This document shows positions 11,543 to 23,600 of a stretch of DNA of 64,000 nt, piece by piece (position 1 is the stretch's first letter; each line of letters starts with the position of its first letter). The translations under genes and the position numbers were made by a program. Below the pieces are notes generated by a model. It worked only from the letters and a program-made list of their open reading frames with translations. It was not told where the DNA came from and searched no databases. This DNA comes from Psoroptes ovis (lineage: Eukaryota > Arthropoda > Arachnida > Sarcoptiformes > Psoroptidae), in assembly GCA_002943765.1 (NCBI GenBank), contig PQWQ01000001.1, positions 1,550,001 to 1,614,000 of the forward strand, written 5' to 3'.

Positions 11543-13474
11543 TCATTTATCAATATCCATATTCAATCCAGCGTACAGTTTCGTTATTTTCATATTTCTT
11601 CCATAAAAATCTGGCAATTTTTTTCTTTTTTCTGTTAATCTTGCTGAAAATAAATTACTTAAGTTTTCTTCACTATTACGTATTAGATCATAATTAATTG
11701 TTGAAATATTAATGATTTTATGGTTATTATTATTGGTGGTGATCATCGATTGATTTGAATGATTATAATTTTCAATATTATTATTACTAAGCAATGATTG
11801 GATGAACAAATTGTCATTTGATGGTTTAATATCTAAAAAAGTTTGCAATATAGTTTGATGTTGTGGTGATAAATGACTATGACAACGTAAAATTAGTTCT
11901 AATTCGATCCAATAAATACGATATAAATCATCTTTTTTTAAACCTCTTAAACGAAGTACATTACTTTGAATTGGAAATGGAATGTTATTTTTTTCATTCT
12001 GTAATTGATGATACATAATTTCACGTAAAATAATCAAATCATTATCAGATAATTTGCTTTTTGTTATTATTTGATAAAATTGATCACGCATATTGAAAAA
12101 TACTGTCAATCCATATGATATTGGCCAATATTTTGTTTGTTTTTTCAATAATAAACATGATTGTCCGAGATTATCATCATTATATTCATCATCATCAATT
12201 TTCATCAATTTTAATTGATTTTTTCTCATAAATCCAACAAAATCATTTATACGATAATCGTCGACTCTACCGCCTACACCTTCAGTGATGGATGGTGCAT
12301 CGTTGACTATCGGATTATTATTTGGATATAATACATGAATAAATAATTGTCCATCATGACAACGTAACAAATGAGTTATTGATTTGGTAGATTGATTATT
12401 TTCCAAGATAACTGTTTTGCCCGATAATAAAAAAGTTAGCAAACACGATGATGGACGACTGCTTACATCAATAGCTGTCATTCTATATGCACCAATACAA
12501 TGGGTCAAATCGGTAGTTTTAGATGTGGTCACCCATGTCAATTTCAATGATTTGTATGTATGTTTATCTCGCTTAACATCCTTATACAATTCATCGATTG
12601 CATTATCATTATTAAGTAGTTTTTGCGACTGAAAAAATTGATTATGTGCTTCGTTAGAGTGAATTATTTCAACATCATAATTGGCTGATGAACCAGCATT
12701 TTGCTCCTCTTTCATTGGTATATTACAAATCATTGTCGATGATAGATTATAATGTTTTAATGCCATGAATGTCAAGCTTGATGCCAAACTTGAGCCAGAT
12801 GCTATTGATAAAAATGAGAATCTCAATCGTTCATTCAATGATTCATTTGAAATATCTTCATGTATTAAATTGTCAATATTTAATGGATAACTATTTATAA
12901 TGATGAAATCCAATTTGAAATTAGGACTAAATTCCTTTCTATTATTGAATTGTGTAAGAATTTCTTTGCGGAAATTTGTAACCATATTTTTGTCATCATT
13001 GTCAAATGTCAGTAATATTATTCTGCCACCATTATTATTGTTATCAGATGATGGTAATGATAAAGATTGAAATGCTTGCCGTATGCCATCATTTAGAAAC
13101 ATTTTATTTTCTGTTCCTTTTTTCTCATTTTCAATATTAAAATTGGATGATTGCATAAATGAATTAAATATATGTTCACAATTTTGTTGTAAATGATTAT
13201 TCAATCTAAGTGTTAATGTTGGTGAACATGAAAAGAATATTAATAATTTTTCACCATTCGGAAATAAATCCCATACGATGCGGCTATAGTCAAATAAAGC
13301 TTCTATTGAACAAGTATATAATGATTTCGATATTGATGATATATTTATTCTATGTTGTGGTCGCGATTGTAGATCAATTTTTTCATTCGACTCAATTGTT
13401 GAATATTCATATGAATTATCAATAATGAATATTGTTTTCGATGAATAATTATCTTTTTCATTATTAATTATCAT
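11543..13474 (-). CDS. INTS13: Integrator complex subunit 13 / Asunder
   Basis: Single-exon gene of 643 aa. The start is the ATG at 13474; the frame extends 33 bases upstream only through a TTG. The N-terminal von Willebrand-like half begins TIFIIDNSYEY and contains ISKSLYTCSIEALFDYSRI. It is followed by the family's most conserved stretches: STMICNIPMKEEQ, CIGAYRM with VSSRPSSCL, and PSITEGVGGRVDDYRINDF. The C-terminal tail (NLFSARLTEKRKKLPDFYGR) corresponds to the cleavage-module-binding end of human INTS13/ASUN. The family is part of the Integrator RNA-cleaving complex (snRNA 3' processing, promoter-proximal attenuation) and, as Asunder, positions dynein at the nuclear envelope. Length is slightly below the human protein (about 700 aa). 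It shares a 254-base divergent promoter region with the F-box gene. Confidence 0.93.
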   Translation of the reverse strand: MIINNEKDNYSSKTIFIIDNSYEYSTIESNEKIDLQSRPQHRINISSISKSLYTCSIEALFDYSRIVWDLFPNGEKLLIFFSCSPTLTLRLNNHLQQNCEHIFNSFMQSSNFNIENEKKGTENKMFLNDGIRQAFQSLSLPSSDNNNNGGRIILLTFDNDDKNMVTNFRKEILTQFNNRKEFSPNFKLDFIIINSYPLNIDNLIHEDISNESLNERLRFSFLSIASGSSLASSLTFMALKHYNLSSTMICNIPMKEEQNAGSSANYDVEIIHSNEAHNQFFQSQKLLNNDNAIDELYKDVKRDKHTYKSLKLTWVTTSKTTDLTHCIGAYRMTAIDVSSRPSSCLLTFLLSGKTVILENNQSTKSITHLLRCHDGQLFIHVLYPNNNPIVNDAPSITEGVGGRVDDYRINDFVGFMRKNQLKLMKIDDDEYNDDNLGQSCLLLKKQTKYWPISYGLTVFFNMRDQFYQIITKSKLSDNDLIILREIMYHQLQNEKNNIPFPIQSNVLRLRGLKKDDLYRIYWIELELILRCHSHLSPQHQTILQTFLDIKPSNDNLFIQSLLSNNNIENYNHSNQSMITTNNNNHKIINISTINYDLIRNSEENLSNLFSARLTEKRKKLPDFYGRNMKITKLYAGLNMDIDK

Positions 13475-13728
13475 TTTTATTCCCGATATAAACAAAAAAA
13501 AAATCAAACCAGATTAAATTGAATTTTAGTAAAAAAAACTCAACATTTAATTTTTTTTTTTTTTTGCCAGCACACTATTTCCACCTTATGTTTAAATTGA
13601 TTGAAAATCATGCCTTGCCAAACAATGTAAACAATGTTTTCATTTAATTCTCAGGAATTTAAATCATTCATCACTGAATAAACAATGGTCATTCATTATC
13701 ACTATTTTTGATATTTTTTCTTGAAACT
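13475..13728. promoter_or_regulatory. Candidate bidirectional promoter, INTS13 / F-box gene
   Basis: Only 254 bases separate the start codons of two divergent genes, so both promoters and 5' UTRs must fit here. It contains a long poly-T run (about 13550-13565). No TATA box recognised. Bidirectional activity is inferred from spacing alone. Confidence 0.4.
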
Positions 13729-15358
13729 ATGGATCAATTACCTGATAATTGTTTTTATAATATTATCAAATATCTTTGTATTGATGAAAGAAAAAATTTA
13801 TTAAAGCTATTCAGGAAAAAATATAACTATTGCTTTCGAATGATAAATGAAGAATTAAAAACAATAAAATCTATTGGCATCCATAATGTAAATATTAATG
13901 AGAATAGTTTAGATTTGAAAAAATTGTCACAAATAAATAATAATTTCAATGAACGTTGGTATTGTAGTGATGAACTTCATATACCTCTTGAGTTTATATC
14001 AGACAATGGTATTCAATATAAAAAGGTTATATTTTTTGTCAATTTGTTAACAATTTTATATAATTGATGATTATATTTTTAGTGTGATGATTGCAATAAT
14101 TCATTATTTGAATGCATATTGAAGAATTGTCCTTCACTTGAATCGTTGGATTTGAGAGGCATAGAAATGACTGCCGAATTAGCAATATTTATATTCAAAC
14201 ATTGTCCAAATTTGAATTGTCTACGCATGGAATCAATATCATTTCAATCTTCGTATGATATCGACATTTTTATTCATTGTTTTAAAAATCGATTACATCA
14301 TTTATCGATTGATAATTTATTCTTAAGTGGTCCATTTTTAAGTCAAATATTCAATCATTCCTCACGAATCAATGAATTACATTTGTCATTGTATCCCGCG
14401 GATGATACCGAAGTGATAGCAGATTCTTTTGTTTCATTAAATCTTGAATTTTTATCTATATATTTCTTCAAAATTTCACCTAAAACTTGTAAAATAATCT
14501 TTTCACCGCATAAATTTATTGATAATATTGCTAAATCATCATTAATACAATCTTTACAATTTTTGAGGGTAATATCAATATAATTATTTTGATTTTAATG
14601 ATTAAATTTTAATGAATTCTTTTTCCATCTATCAGATCAGATCATCTTATTGTCATTGGAAAAATTATAACATAATTGAGTCGACTAAAAAATTTGAAAA
14701 TTTGTTAGCTGTCAATTTTAATTTTATGATTTACGCCAATCCTATGCTACAATATAATTTTAAAAATTCTTGGCTCAATTTGAAAAGTCTAACATTGGAT
14801 TTTTATATACTAAAAGGCTCACGCAGCATTGCTATGCATTTTTTAAATGGTGGCTATAATAAAACATTATTACGATTACGAATACTTGATCTCATTTACA
14901 TTCCATCCTTTAATCGATATTTTAATGGTTACAATTTACCGAATTTAAAAAGATTGGAATTAATTGATGTAGCTTTCAAGGTATTTTTATATTCTTTCTG
15001 CTTTGTATTTAATGAATTAATTTTTCATCGTATTACTTAGAAATCAAGTTTGGTTTCGTTAGTCAACTCTTTGATGTCAATGAAAAATTTACAATACTTA
15101 CGAATCGAATATACATTCAAAGAAAAAAATTACGATTATAATATTGACTGTAAACAAAATCGTAAAGATTTAGAATTATTTTATCAATTTCCTTCGAGCA
15201 TAATGAGTTCTATGGAATTACTTTTCAGTGATCATCAATCAATCGAGACAATAATTTTCATTGATTGGCCTGGTTTAAATATGAATCATGTTAAACGTTT
15301 CATGCATATCATAAATATAAATAAGAGAGATATAAATTTTATTTATAAATATTATTGA
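13729..15358 (+). CDS. F-box / leucine-rich-repeat-like protein
   Basis: Four exons in frame: 13729-14025, 14083-14568, 14636-14980, 15041-15358 (481 aa). The start MDQLPDNCFYNIIKYL opens a degenerate F-box (LPDNCFYNIIKYLCIDERKNLLKLFRKKY). The rest is an LRR-like array with repeated 'LESLDLRG', 'LNCLRMES', 'LHHLSIDN', 'LKSLTLDF', 'LKRLELID' units and no catalytic domain. F-box/LRR proteins are substrate receptors of SCF (Skp1-Cul1) ubiquitin ligases. No specific orthologue was recognised, and families of divergent F-box/LRR genes are common. All three introns are 55-67 bases and phase 0. An AATAAA lies at 15396-15401, 38 bases after the stop. Confidence 0.75.
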
Positions 15359-15395
15359 TAAATAATATTATTTATTGATGTTGATTAATTTTAAA

Positions 15396-15401
15396 AATAA
15401 A
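15396..15401 (+). promoter_or_regulatory. Polyadenylation signal of the F-box gene
   Basis: AATAAA 38 bases downstream of the F-box gene stop codon, before the USP30 gene begins. Confidence 0.45.
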
Positions 15402-15648
15402 TATGTTGATTGTTATTTTCAATAATTTTTTGATTTCATTTCAAAATTTGAATTTTAATTTTATTTTTCTAAAACTATTGCCACCCATATGTTAATCTAT
15501 ACATGTCTATTTTGAATACAAATAAAAAAACAGAAAATTATCATATTTGATTTTCATGATAATTCTTGTTTTTCATATGATTATTATTGAATCGATTGAA
15601 TTATGATCATTTCGTTTGTTTAGTTCTATTTTTTTTATTGAAAATATA

Positions 15649-17152
15649 ATGTTTGGAGCTGGAATGATGACTATGATCGATACAGAAATTTGGTATTTAT
15701 TCGGCATTTCAGCTATTGGCGCCGCATCTATTGCATATATTTTGTTTGGTTTTTCTTCGGATAATAAAAAAAGTATGCATCTTTTTTCTTTTATCTCAAT
15801 TTTGAATTTATAAAATTTTCATAATTTACTTAAAAGAATCATATATACAAGGACTACGAAACGTTAGAAATAATTGCTTCATCAATTCAATATTACAATC
15901 ATTTGCAAGCAGTGATTCAATGGTAAATTGGTTGAATCAATGTGCCATGAATTCTGAATCAGAAAATGATTCAAATCTCATTAAGCAATTATCATACATT
16001 GTTGATAGTGAGTAGTGATTTTTTATTTTAATAATATGAAATTTATAAATTTTTTTCGAATAATCATCAGGAATCAATAATAAAATTGACTGTGATAAAT
16101 CAGAATTATTATCACCCGAAGGTGTATTGGATTCTTTACGTAAACATCGTTGGATGTTTTCCACTGATGAACAGGTGATTATTTTTTTCTATGAAATTTT
16201 ATATTAAATTAATTTTAATCACTTTAAGGATGCTTTCGAGTTATTCAGCGTTCTACTTTCGACACTCGATATTGAATCAAATCAATTATCGCTTGCCCTA
16301 TCTATTCGTGATAGTTTAAATTCAAATAAATGTGATATAAAAAATGATGAGCTTATTAATAAAAATCGAATCAGAATTGGTTCGAAGATTCAAAATTCAA
16401 TCAAATCGATAAATCAAATAACAAGTAGAAAAGCAAAGAATATGTTGCCCACCAGAGGAATATTGTCGAGTCATTTAAAGTGTCAACATTGTAATCGAAA
16501 ATATCCAATGCATTTAGATATTTTTGATTCAATTTCATTGAGTTTGCCATCAACAACATCGATAAAATTTGAAGAATCTATTGCACTGGAAACATGTTTG
16601 AATTTATTTACTTGTGAAGAAAAAATTGATGATTTCCATTGTCAATATTGTAATCAAAAATGTACATTTATCAAACAAATCGAATTGATTAAATTACCTC
16701 GATTACTTTGTTTTCATGTACATCGTTTAGTTTGGTCAAATGGTAATCAAACAAAAAGAGCTGATCATATTAAATTTCCTGAGATATTGATAATGGATCC
16801 ATTCAAAAATAATTCATTGAAATTAAAAAAAGACCGTCAAGAAACAATAAAACCATCATCATCATCATCAGGTGATGATGAATCAAAAATTCGTGAAGGA
16901 ATATCAGCACAATACATTTACATATTAAATTCAGTCATTGTTCATCTGGGTAATTATCATTCCGGTCACTTTGTATGTTATCGACGTTCTAAATCACCAT
17001 ATTTATCGAATCAAAATCATAATCAATCTAAATGTAAATGGTATTATACATCTGATTTAGTGATCAAAGAAGTTAACAAAAAAGAAGTGTTTGCAAGTTG
17101 TGCATACATGTTGTTTTATGAAAAAATTAAAAAAGAATCAAATAGTGTATGA
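15649..17152 (+). CDS. USP30: Ubiquitin carboxyl-terminal hydrolase 30
   Basis: Four exons in frame: 15649-15772, 15852-16007, 16071-16174, 16229-17152 (435 aa). The first ATG in the frame (15649) starts a short lead and one transmembrane helix (residues ~15-35), as in human USP30, which anchors in the outer mitochondrial and peroxisomal membranes. Exon 2 carries the Cys box NNCFINSILQSF, exon 4 the zinc-ribbon CxxC pairs (CQHC, CQYC), LPRLLCFHVHRLVWS, the His box NYHSGHFVCYRR and YYTSDLV...SCAYMLFYE. The Ser in TSD sits where USP30 has its unusual third catalytic residue (Cys-His-Ser triad). USP30 removes ubiquitin, especially Lys6 chains, and opposes Parkin-driven mitophagy. The usual G-N-T-C of the Cys box reads R-N-N-C here. 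AATAAA is at 17193-17198. Confidence 0.9.
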
Positions 17153-17648
17153 TAAATTGATGAAATAAGATTTTTTTTTCGATCATTTTTTAAATAAATA
17201 TTTTTGATTTAAAATTTAATAAAATTTTGTTATCTTCATTATCAAATTAATGGAATCTAAATGAATTTAAGAAAAACTTATAATCAACTAAATAGATATT
17301 ACGGGATAAAATAATTTAAAAATTATATAAAAAAAAATTCACAATTTTTGTTTTATTCACCGAAAGAAAAATATGAATTAATCAATGGTAGCGGCCAGGT
17401 ATGGTTTCATTTTCATGTTGTTTTGTTTATCATGTTATTGTCTCATTTCTTTTGATCAAATAATAAATTGCTTGAAAACAAAAAAAGCTTTTAGGATGGA
17501 AGAAAAATAAGTAAACGATGATGTAAATGAATCGTAAAAGACTAGAGAGAATGAATTTGTTTTTTTTTTTTTTTTTTTTGTTGTTTTGTTTTGTTTCAGT
17601 TTTGAGGCACTAATTTTTTGTCTTTTTGTTTCTTAAATGAAAATATCA
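17153..17648. other. Convergent 3' flanks of USP30 and neurobeachin
   Basis: About 500 bases between two stop codons. It contains AATAAA for USP30 (17193-17198), several AAATAAA-type A-runs and a 20-base poly-T (17560-17579). No gene seen. Confidence 0.5.
17560..17579. repeat. Poly-T tract (20 bases)
   Basis: Uninterrupted T run followed by TGTTTTG-type repeats, in the 3' flank of the neurobeachin gene. Confidence 0.9.
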
Positions 17649-20600
17649 TTAAAAACGATTATTATTAAATTCATGATTCCATCGATTAAAATCAATATTA
17701 TATACTAGTATTTTTCCATTTTCCAATCCAACCAATATGTATTTGAAATCGATTAAATTCAATGAACGTATTTTTTCCATTGTTGTTGGTAAATTATTAT
17801 TATTAATATTATTATTGATATTGCTGTTATTCGATTGATCTGTATTGAATGCATATAATGGTATCAGATCGAAAGTACGAAGAATTTTGATTGTGTTTAC
17901 ATTTTCAGTATAAATAATGTATTCACCATCACGAGTTGTTTGCAGTATGATATTGTCTTTATCTTTACCATTCATATTAATTTCAATATATTTGATTAAT
18001 AAACCTTTTAAATTATATGAAAATAGATAGGATTTTTGTTGCTGTGATTTTTGCCATTGTTTTGATCGATTGTTTATATTTTTCTTGCTAAAATCACTGG
18101 TGGCAATGCCGACTATAAAACCTAATTCACGTGATATATTTAGATTAGTAATTATAAAATCATTTCCATCAATCAACGATTGATCATGTTCATTGTTTGA
18201 TGATTTTCTATTCGTTGATTGGCTATTATTTGTATCATTAGGATTTTCATCATGCTCATTTTTCATTATTTTTGAATAGCCTTTACGTCCTAACATACTT
18301 GCTTCAATATTTGCATCTATGAAGATGAGATGAAAAATTAGAATCTCTATCAAACAGAATCAAAAAATAATTTACCTGCTAATTTTTTACGATCGGTTTC
18401 ATTGATATCACCATAACAAATGTCTTTGAAAACTAAATTTCTATTGCGAAAATCAATTTCAGTGATACATTCACCTTGTGTTGTTGTGTGAATGAGAATT
18501 TTATTTAAACTAGCACTGACGATGATTCCTAATTCTGCACTTATCAATAAAGATGTTATAGACGATTGATGTCCACATAATGTCAATTTCGGCAATGGAT
18601 TCATTGAATTAAAATGGCCATTGCCTTCGATTTGTGAATATTTAGCGTTCCATGTCCATAACAATACAGAACAATCTTGACTACCGCTAACAATGTAAAA
18701 ATCGGAAACAATATTACATTCACTGCGAGCTAAACAGGTGACAATACTTTTATGCCCATACACAATTTGTGTCAATTTTCCAGTTTCAGTAGAATAAACA
18801 CGGAATGAATTATCATAAAATGGACATAGGATTATATATTTTGCATCCATCGTAACAACATAATTACATGGATTTGAACAACAAAGATCATTGGTGTCAA
18901 GCAGTTGTCTTCGTACATTAGGATTATTTGATTGAAGAGCAGAATCTAAAATAAGAGAATTTGATGGATCTTTTGGATTCCATTTATGTAGGAAATATTG
19001 CTGATGTTGATTTATGGTAACAATCAAAGAAGTTGTGTTCGATGCAACGCTACCAGTGCATGCAGCGATATGAACGATTGCAGCATTGAATGGAAATTTT
19101 ATGTTCATGCATAATTCATCCAAGCTTGATGAAAACATCAAAGGTGATACATGCAGCGCACTAGATCTCGGTGGATGAGGATCGGTGGTCAATTGTGATG
19201 GTGTCTGTCCAAAATGACGAATTTGTGTTTCGATGGCTTCGCGTATCGAATGATCCGTTATGGTAGATAAATCAATAGTGTCTTCATAGGTCAAATAATA
19301 GAAAACATTTACAGCGCGTACTGCTTCTGGTCCACGCTGTTTATAGCCAAAAATTAAATCGATCCATTGATGCAATTGACATGAAACCAAATCGGATTCT
19401 AATGCCATACGATGTATACGAATGAAGCTTTCTGGTGTATCAGCCCAAGGTGGTAATTTGACGTTTTTGAATAAATTATTACCGTGAAATATTTCAGGCA
19501 AGAAGAAAAATTCTGGTATCAATTCTTTGACATTTTGCTGACCACCCATCAAGGAAGAGATCCATGAATCACGTATTGATGTAAATAGACGACTGCGATC
19601 TTCAATATTACCATCTTGAATAGATAAATAAATTGAGAAGAATGGCTGCAAACGAATCAACCAACTCAAGGTAAATGCAGCCGTTGAATAATGTGTGCCA
19701 TAATGGAATGCTGGAACTTGATTGTTATCCCACGAATTAAAACGTTCAATAAATTCTTCACGCCTTTCAGAATTCAATGCACCGATGGGTTTGGAAAGAT
19801 CTCGAAAATTTGTTGGTTGCGAAAGATCCAGTTCTTTACTCTCGTAATTTGTCAAAATCCATGGAAATACGGGATATTGATTCATATCTTGATAAGTACG
19901 GCCAGCTATAGTATTTAGAAACATTAGATACTCAAAATTGGATATTTCGCGCTTTTGCCATTTTTGTGTCATATTTGATGAAGCAAATAATTGTTTTGGT
20001 GTCATTAAGGATGCTCGGCGCGATGGTGATATGCCATATTTGACGCCAACACCAACAGCCGGTAAATATCGAACAACTTTTTTTACGGTATCATAATCTG
20101 AAAATGCAAACATAATCGAGGTACGTTGAGAAATAAATAATTCCAATGCATTTGGCTGCAATAAATAACGACGTGTAAATATAGCACGTATATCTTGGAA
20201 TGATACTTTTAAATTATATGTTAATAAATCACAATATTGTAATGCAATCAAGTCCCAATCTTTGAATTCTTTTGTTCCTTTAGGTCCAATACCGGAAAGT
20301 CCACGAAATGAATCATAGAAATCTGTTTTACGTTTATCATAATGTTTGATTATAATATCGATATCATTATTGTTTTGAGCTTCGAAAAATATTTCATTAG
20401 AAGTGATTTGTAAAACTCCATCGATAGTATAAATTGCCCAAATCAGACTGCATTCAACACTATACAATACAGAACTACTGTATTCAACTGTTGATGCTGC
20501 TGTTATAGCTGAAGATGATGTCTCATTATCACCATTTATTTGATCATTATCATTATTATCCCATAGAAACGAATCATTATCATCATCATCAGTCGAATTA

Positions 20601-23600
20601 TTTATCGATGATCGTGGAGGCACAATCGGTGAGGACAATGATTTATGTGTATTTTCACCAATCGATTTTGTTCCTGCTGCTCCATCATTTTCATCATCGC
20701 AGCTTTTTTTGTCACCAATAGATGGGATAATGTTCATGGATTTCAATTTAGATTGAATGAATTCTCCTAATGAATCGTAAATGAAACGTCTTCTTCGACG
20801 GCAATCATCTTCCCAGGAATCTAATTTGAAATATTTTCTTTCTTCTTGTTTGATTGATTCTTTGAAGCGAGTGAATATCATCCAATCTCGACGTTTCGCT
20901 GAAATGATTAAAGAATTGATGATATTCTCTTCTTGCAATCTTGATTCATTAGTCTCGATACAAGCTTGTGTGAATGCATCGTGTTTAGAAACATCATCAG
21001 CTCTCAAACGATTTAATATGAATTCAGCCTCCATCGCAACCCGTACAATATGATCTTTCATAGCATGAGATAATAGTCGGCCTTCATTGATCAATTCTAT
21101 GAATGCTAATCCAGCATTTTTTTGCAAAGTATTTTGCCATTCTTGTGAACATAATAGCATAACCAATTCTACTGGACTAGCATCGGCACGTTTGAAAGTA
21201 CGGATCGTTTCTTTAGTCAACAATTCTTGTCCATGTGAACCAAGCAATGTTTTAGAAAGGAATGTTGAAAAATCACAAATAATTTCGCGCAACAATGGAC
21301 AAACTGATTGCAATGTTGTCTCCAATTTGGCTGTCAATTTTTCAGTAATTTTATCATTATTTATGGATTCAGTCATTTTTGTTTCATTGATTTCTTTGTC
21401 ATTAGAATGATTTCCAAATTCGGAATGCTGTTGTCGTTTCATAGTTTTATCATGTTCATTGTTTTTTGGCTCAATAATATCACGATACTTTGACACCATT
21501 AATACGGAAATAAAATACAATGTTGCTAATGCTAAAAATTGAGATTGTCTTTGATCTGAATCGGCATCACGATAAATACAAGCACGCAGACGATTGATGT
21601 CCATTTCTTGTAACAAAGAATTGGGATCTTTGATAGGCGTAATAAGATGATAATGTAATTGATCAATGTCCATATTAGTAGCTGATTTGCAATGTATTAA
21701 ATCGCTATGTTCAGGATTGAAATCAACATTAAATAATTCAGCTGATGATAATATACTGATTCCTTTGTAAAGATACTCATTATCAGAAATTAATTCAAAA
21801 TTGTTTGCATTAGAAATTTGACTATTTTCATGCCGCTGTATTAATAAACAATTTTTCACTGCAATCGTGCAAACAATTCGTAAACATTGTCGTAAAATAC
21901 CACCGGATGCCATATTTTTATCTGCTTCTAATTCGTTAAAATTGACATGAGTTGCCACAAAACATAGCACATCGATTAAATTGGCAAATTTATAAAGTAA
22001 AAAATTTGCTTGCGACATTGAAAAACCTTCATTGTTACCGACCGATGAAGAATTATTCGAGCCATTATTATTATTGCCATTACCACCAGTTGCTGATGCT
22101 AATAAAGGTAATAGACCACCAGATGCAATGATAACATTATCACATAATTGTGATATCAAATGTATTGTATTGATTATATAGATTTGATTATCATTATTTT
22201 GTAATACTTGATCGATTTGTGTGGTACGCGTTAATGATGTATTCGATGTTGTTGCTGTCGATGATGATGCTGATTCTAATGTTTTGAATTCAACACTCTG
22301 ATTTCTCCATATTTGTAAATCACATTCGATTGAATAAAGTAAATCATTCAATAATTTCAAATGTAAATTACTCCAACGAAATTCCGGTATACGAAATGCA
22401 GGTGTGGCAGATATTTTTGTTTTATTAATGTTCATCGTTGTCGATTGTTGCATGTCATCAATTTCATTGCGAAACTTTCTCGTTGGTGCTACATCGACAG
22501 AATCATTTGATGCTACAGTCTGCTTTTGTTCATGTAAATTATCATCAATTTTGTTATCCGATAATTTGTTTGTGGTTTTTGTTTCATTCTCAATCGAACT
22601 GATAGTACAAATTGGTGGGCCTTTTGATTCTTCATTGTTAGTAATATCGTCATCATTATTTGTTTCAAGATTAGCGTCATTATTGTTTGTTTTATGTTTG
22701 TCTGTATCGTCATCGTTTTTTAGGTCATTATCGATTTCAGTGTTTGTTTTCGATAATAATAATGATGCCTTTATATTTTCTAAATTCATCATATTTTTCA
22801 TCATCATGGACGGATTCGTAAATGAATTTATGGTTGTTGATCGAGAACTCTTACCAAATTGTTTATTGAAATCATCAAATGATATCTTAGCATGTATTAT
22901 TGCCAGTGTGTCAATCCATACACGCCAACCGCCATATTCATATTTGATTGCGTGATATAATAATATGCGAAATATTGCCAATATTTGATTGACAACCAAT
23001 TCATTTTTATCATTATCGATTAAATTAATTAGCCAATTTTGCCAAACAGACATTTGTAAGACAAATCTTCGATTTTCACGATTATTAATCAATAATGACC
23101 ACAAATCATTTATAAACATTTCTTTAATATTGCTATGGCTATGATTATAATGATTATGATGTGAATGCTCTTCATTATGATTATTATCATCGTCATCATC
23201 ATCATTACACGAATTATGTTGTCGGTGCTGTTTTCCCTCAATCAATAGTGTGGCTATCACTTTAAGAATCATAGAATTTTCGATTTTTAATAGAGTACCA
23301 GGCGTCCGTATGGATTCGATTGATGTTTCTGTCAATATTTCATATAAAGCATTGTATGTAGCTAATGTTAAAGGTGTAAAACGCATCAAATGTTCACAGA
23401 TTAACATGTATAAATTATTAGGCCCCATAACATCTTGTTTACGTTTAGGTGTACTACGACTAAGAAAATATCCCAATAATTTTAATGATTGAATTCGTAT
23501 TTCTTCATTTGTTGAATTGAGCAATTTGAATATTGTTTGCACGCCATGTTTAGCATCGAATGCCGGTATCAATGATGCTGGATGTTCACACATCAATGAT

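Noticed and set aside
22404..22955. 183-codon plus-strand frame
   Set aside because: Lies antisense within the neurobeachin coding exon; composition (Phe/Ser/Val-rich) is what the reverse complement of an Asp/Asn-rich stretch gives.
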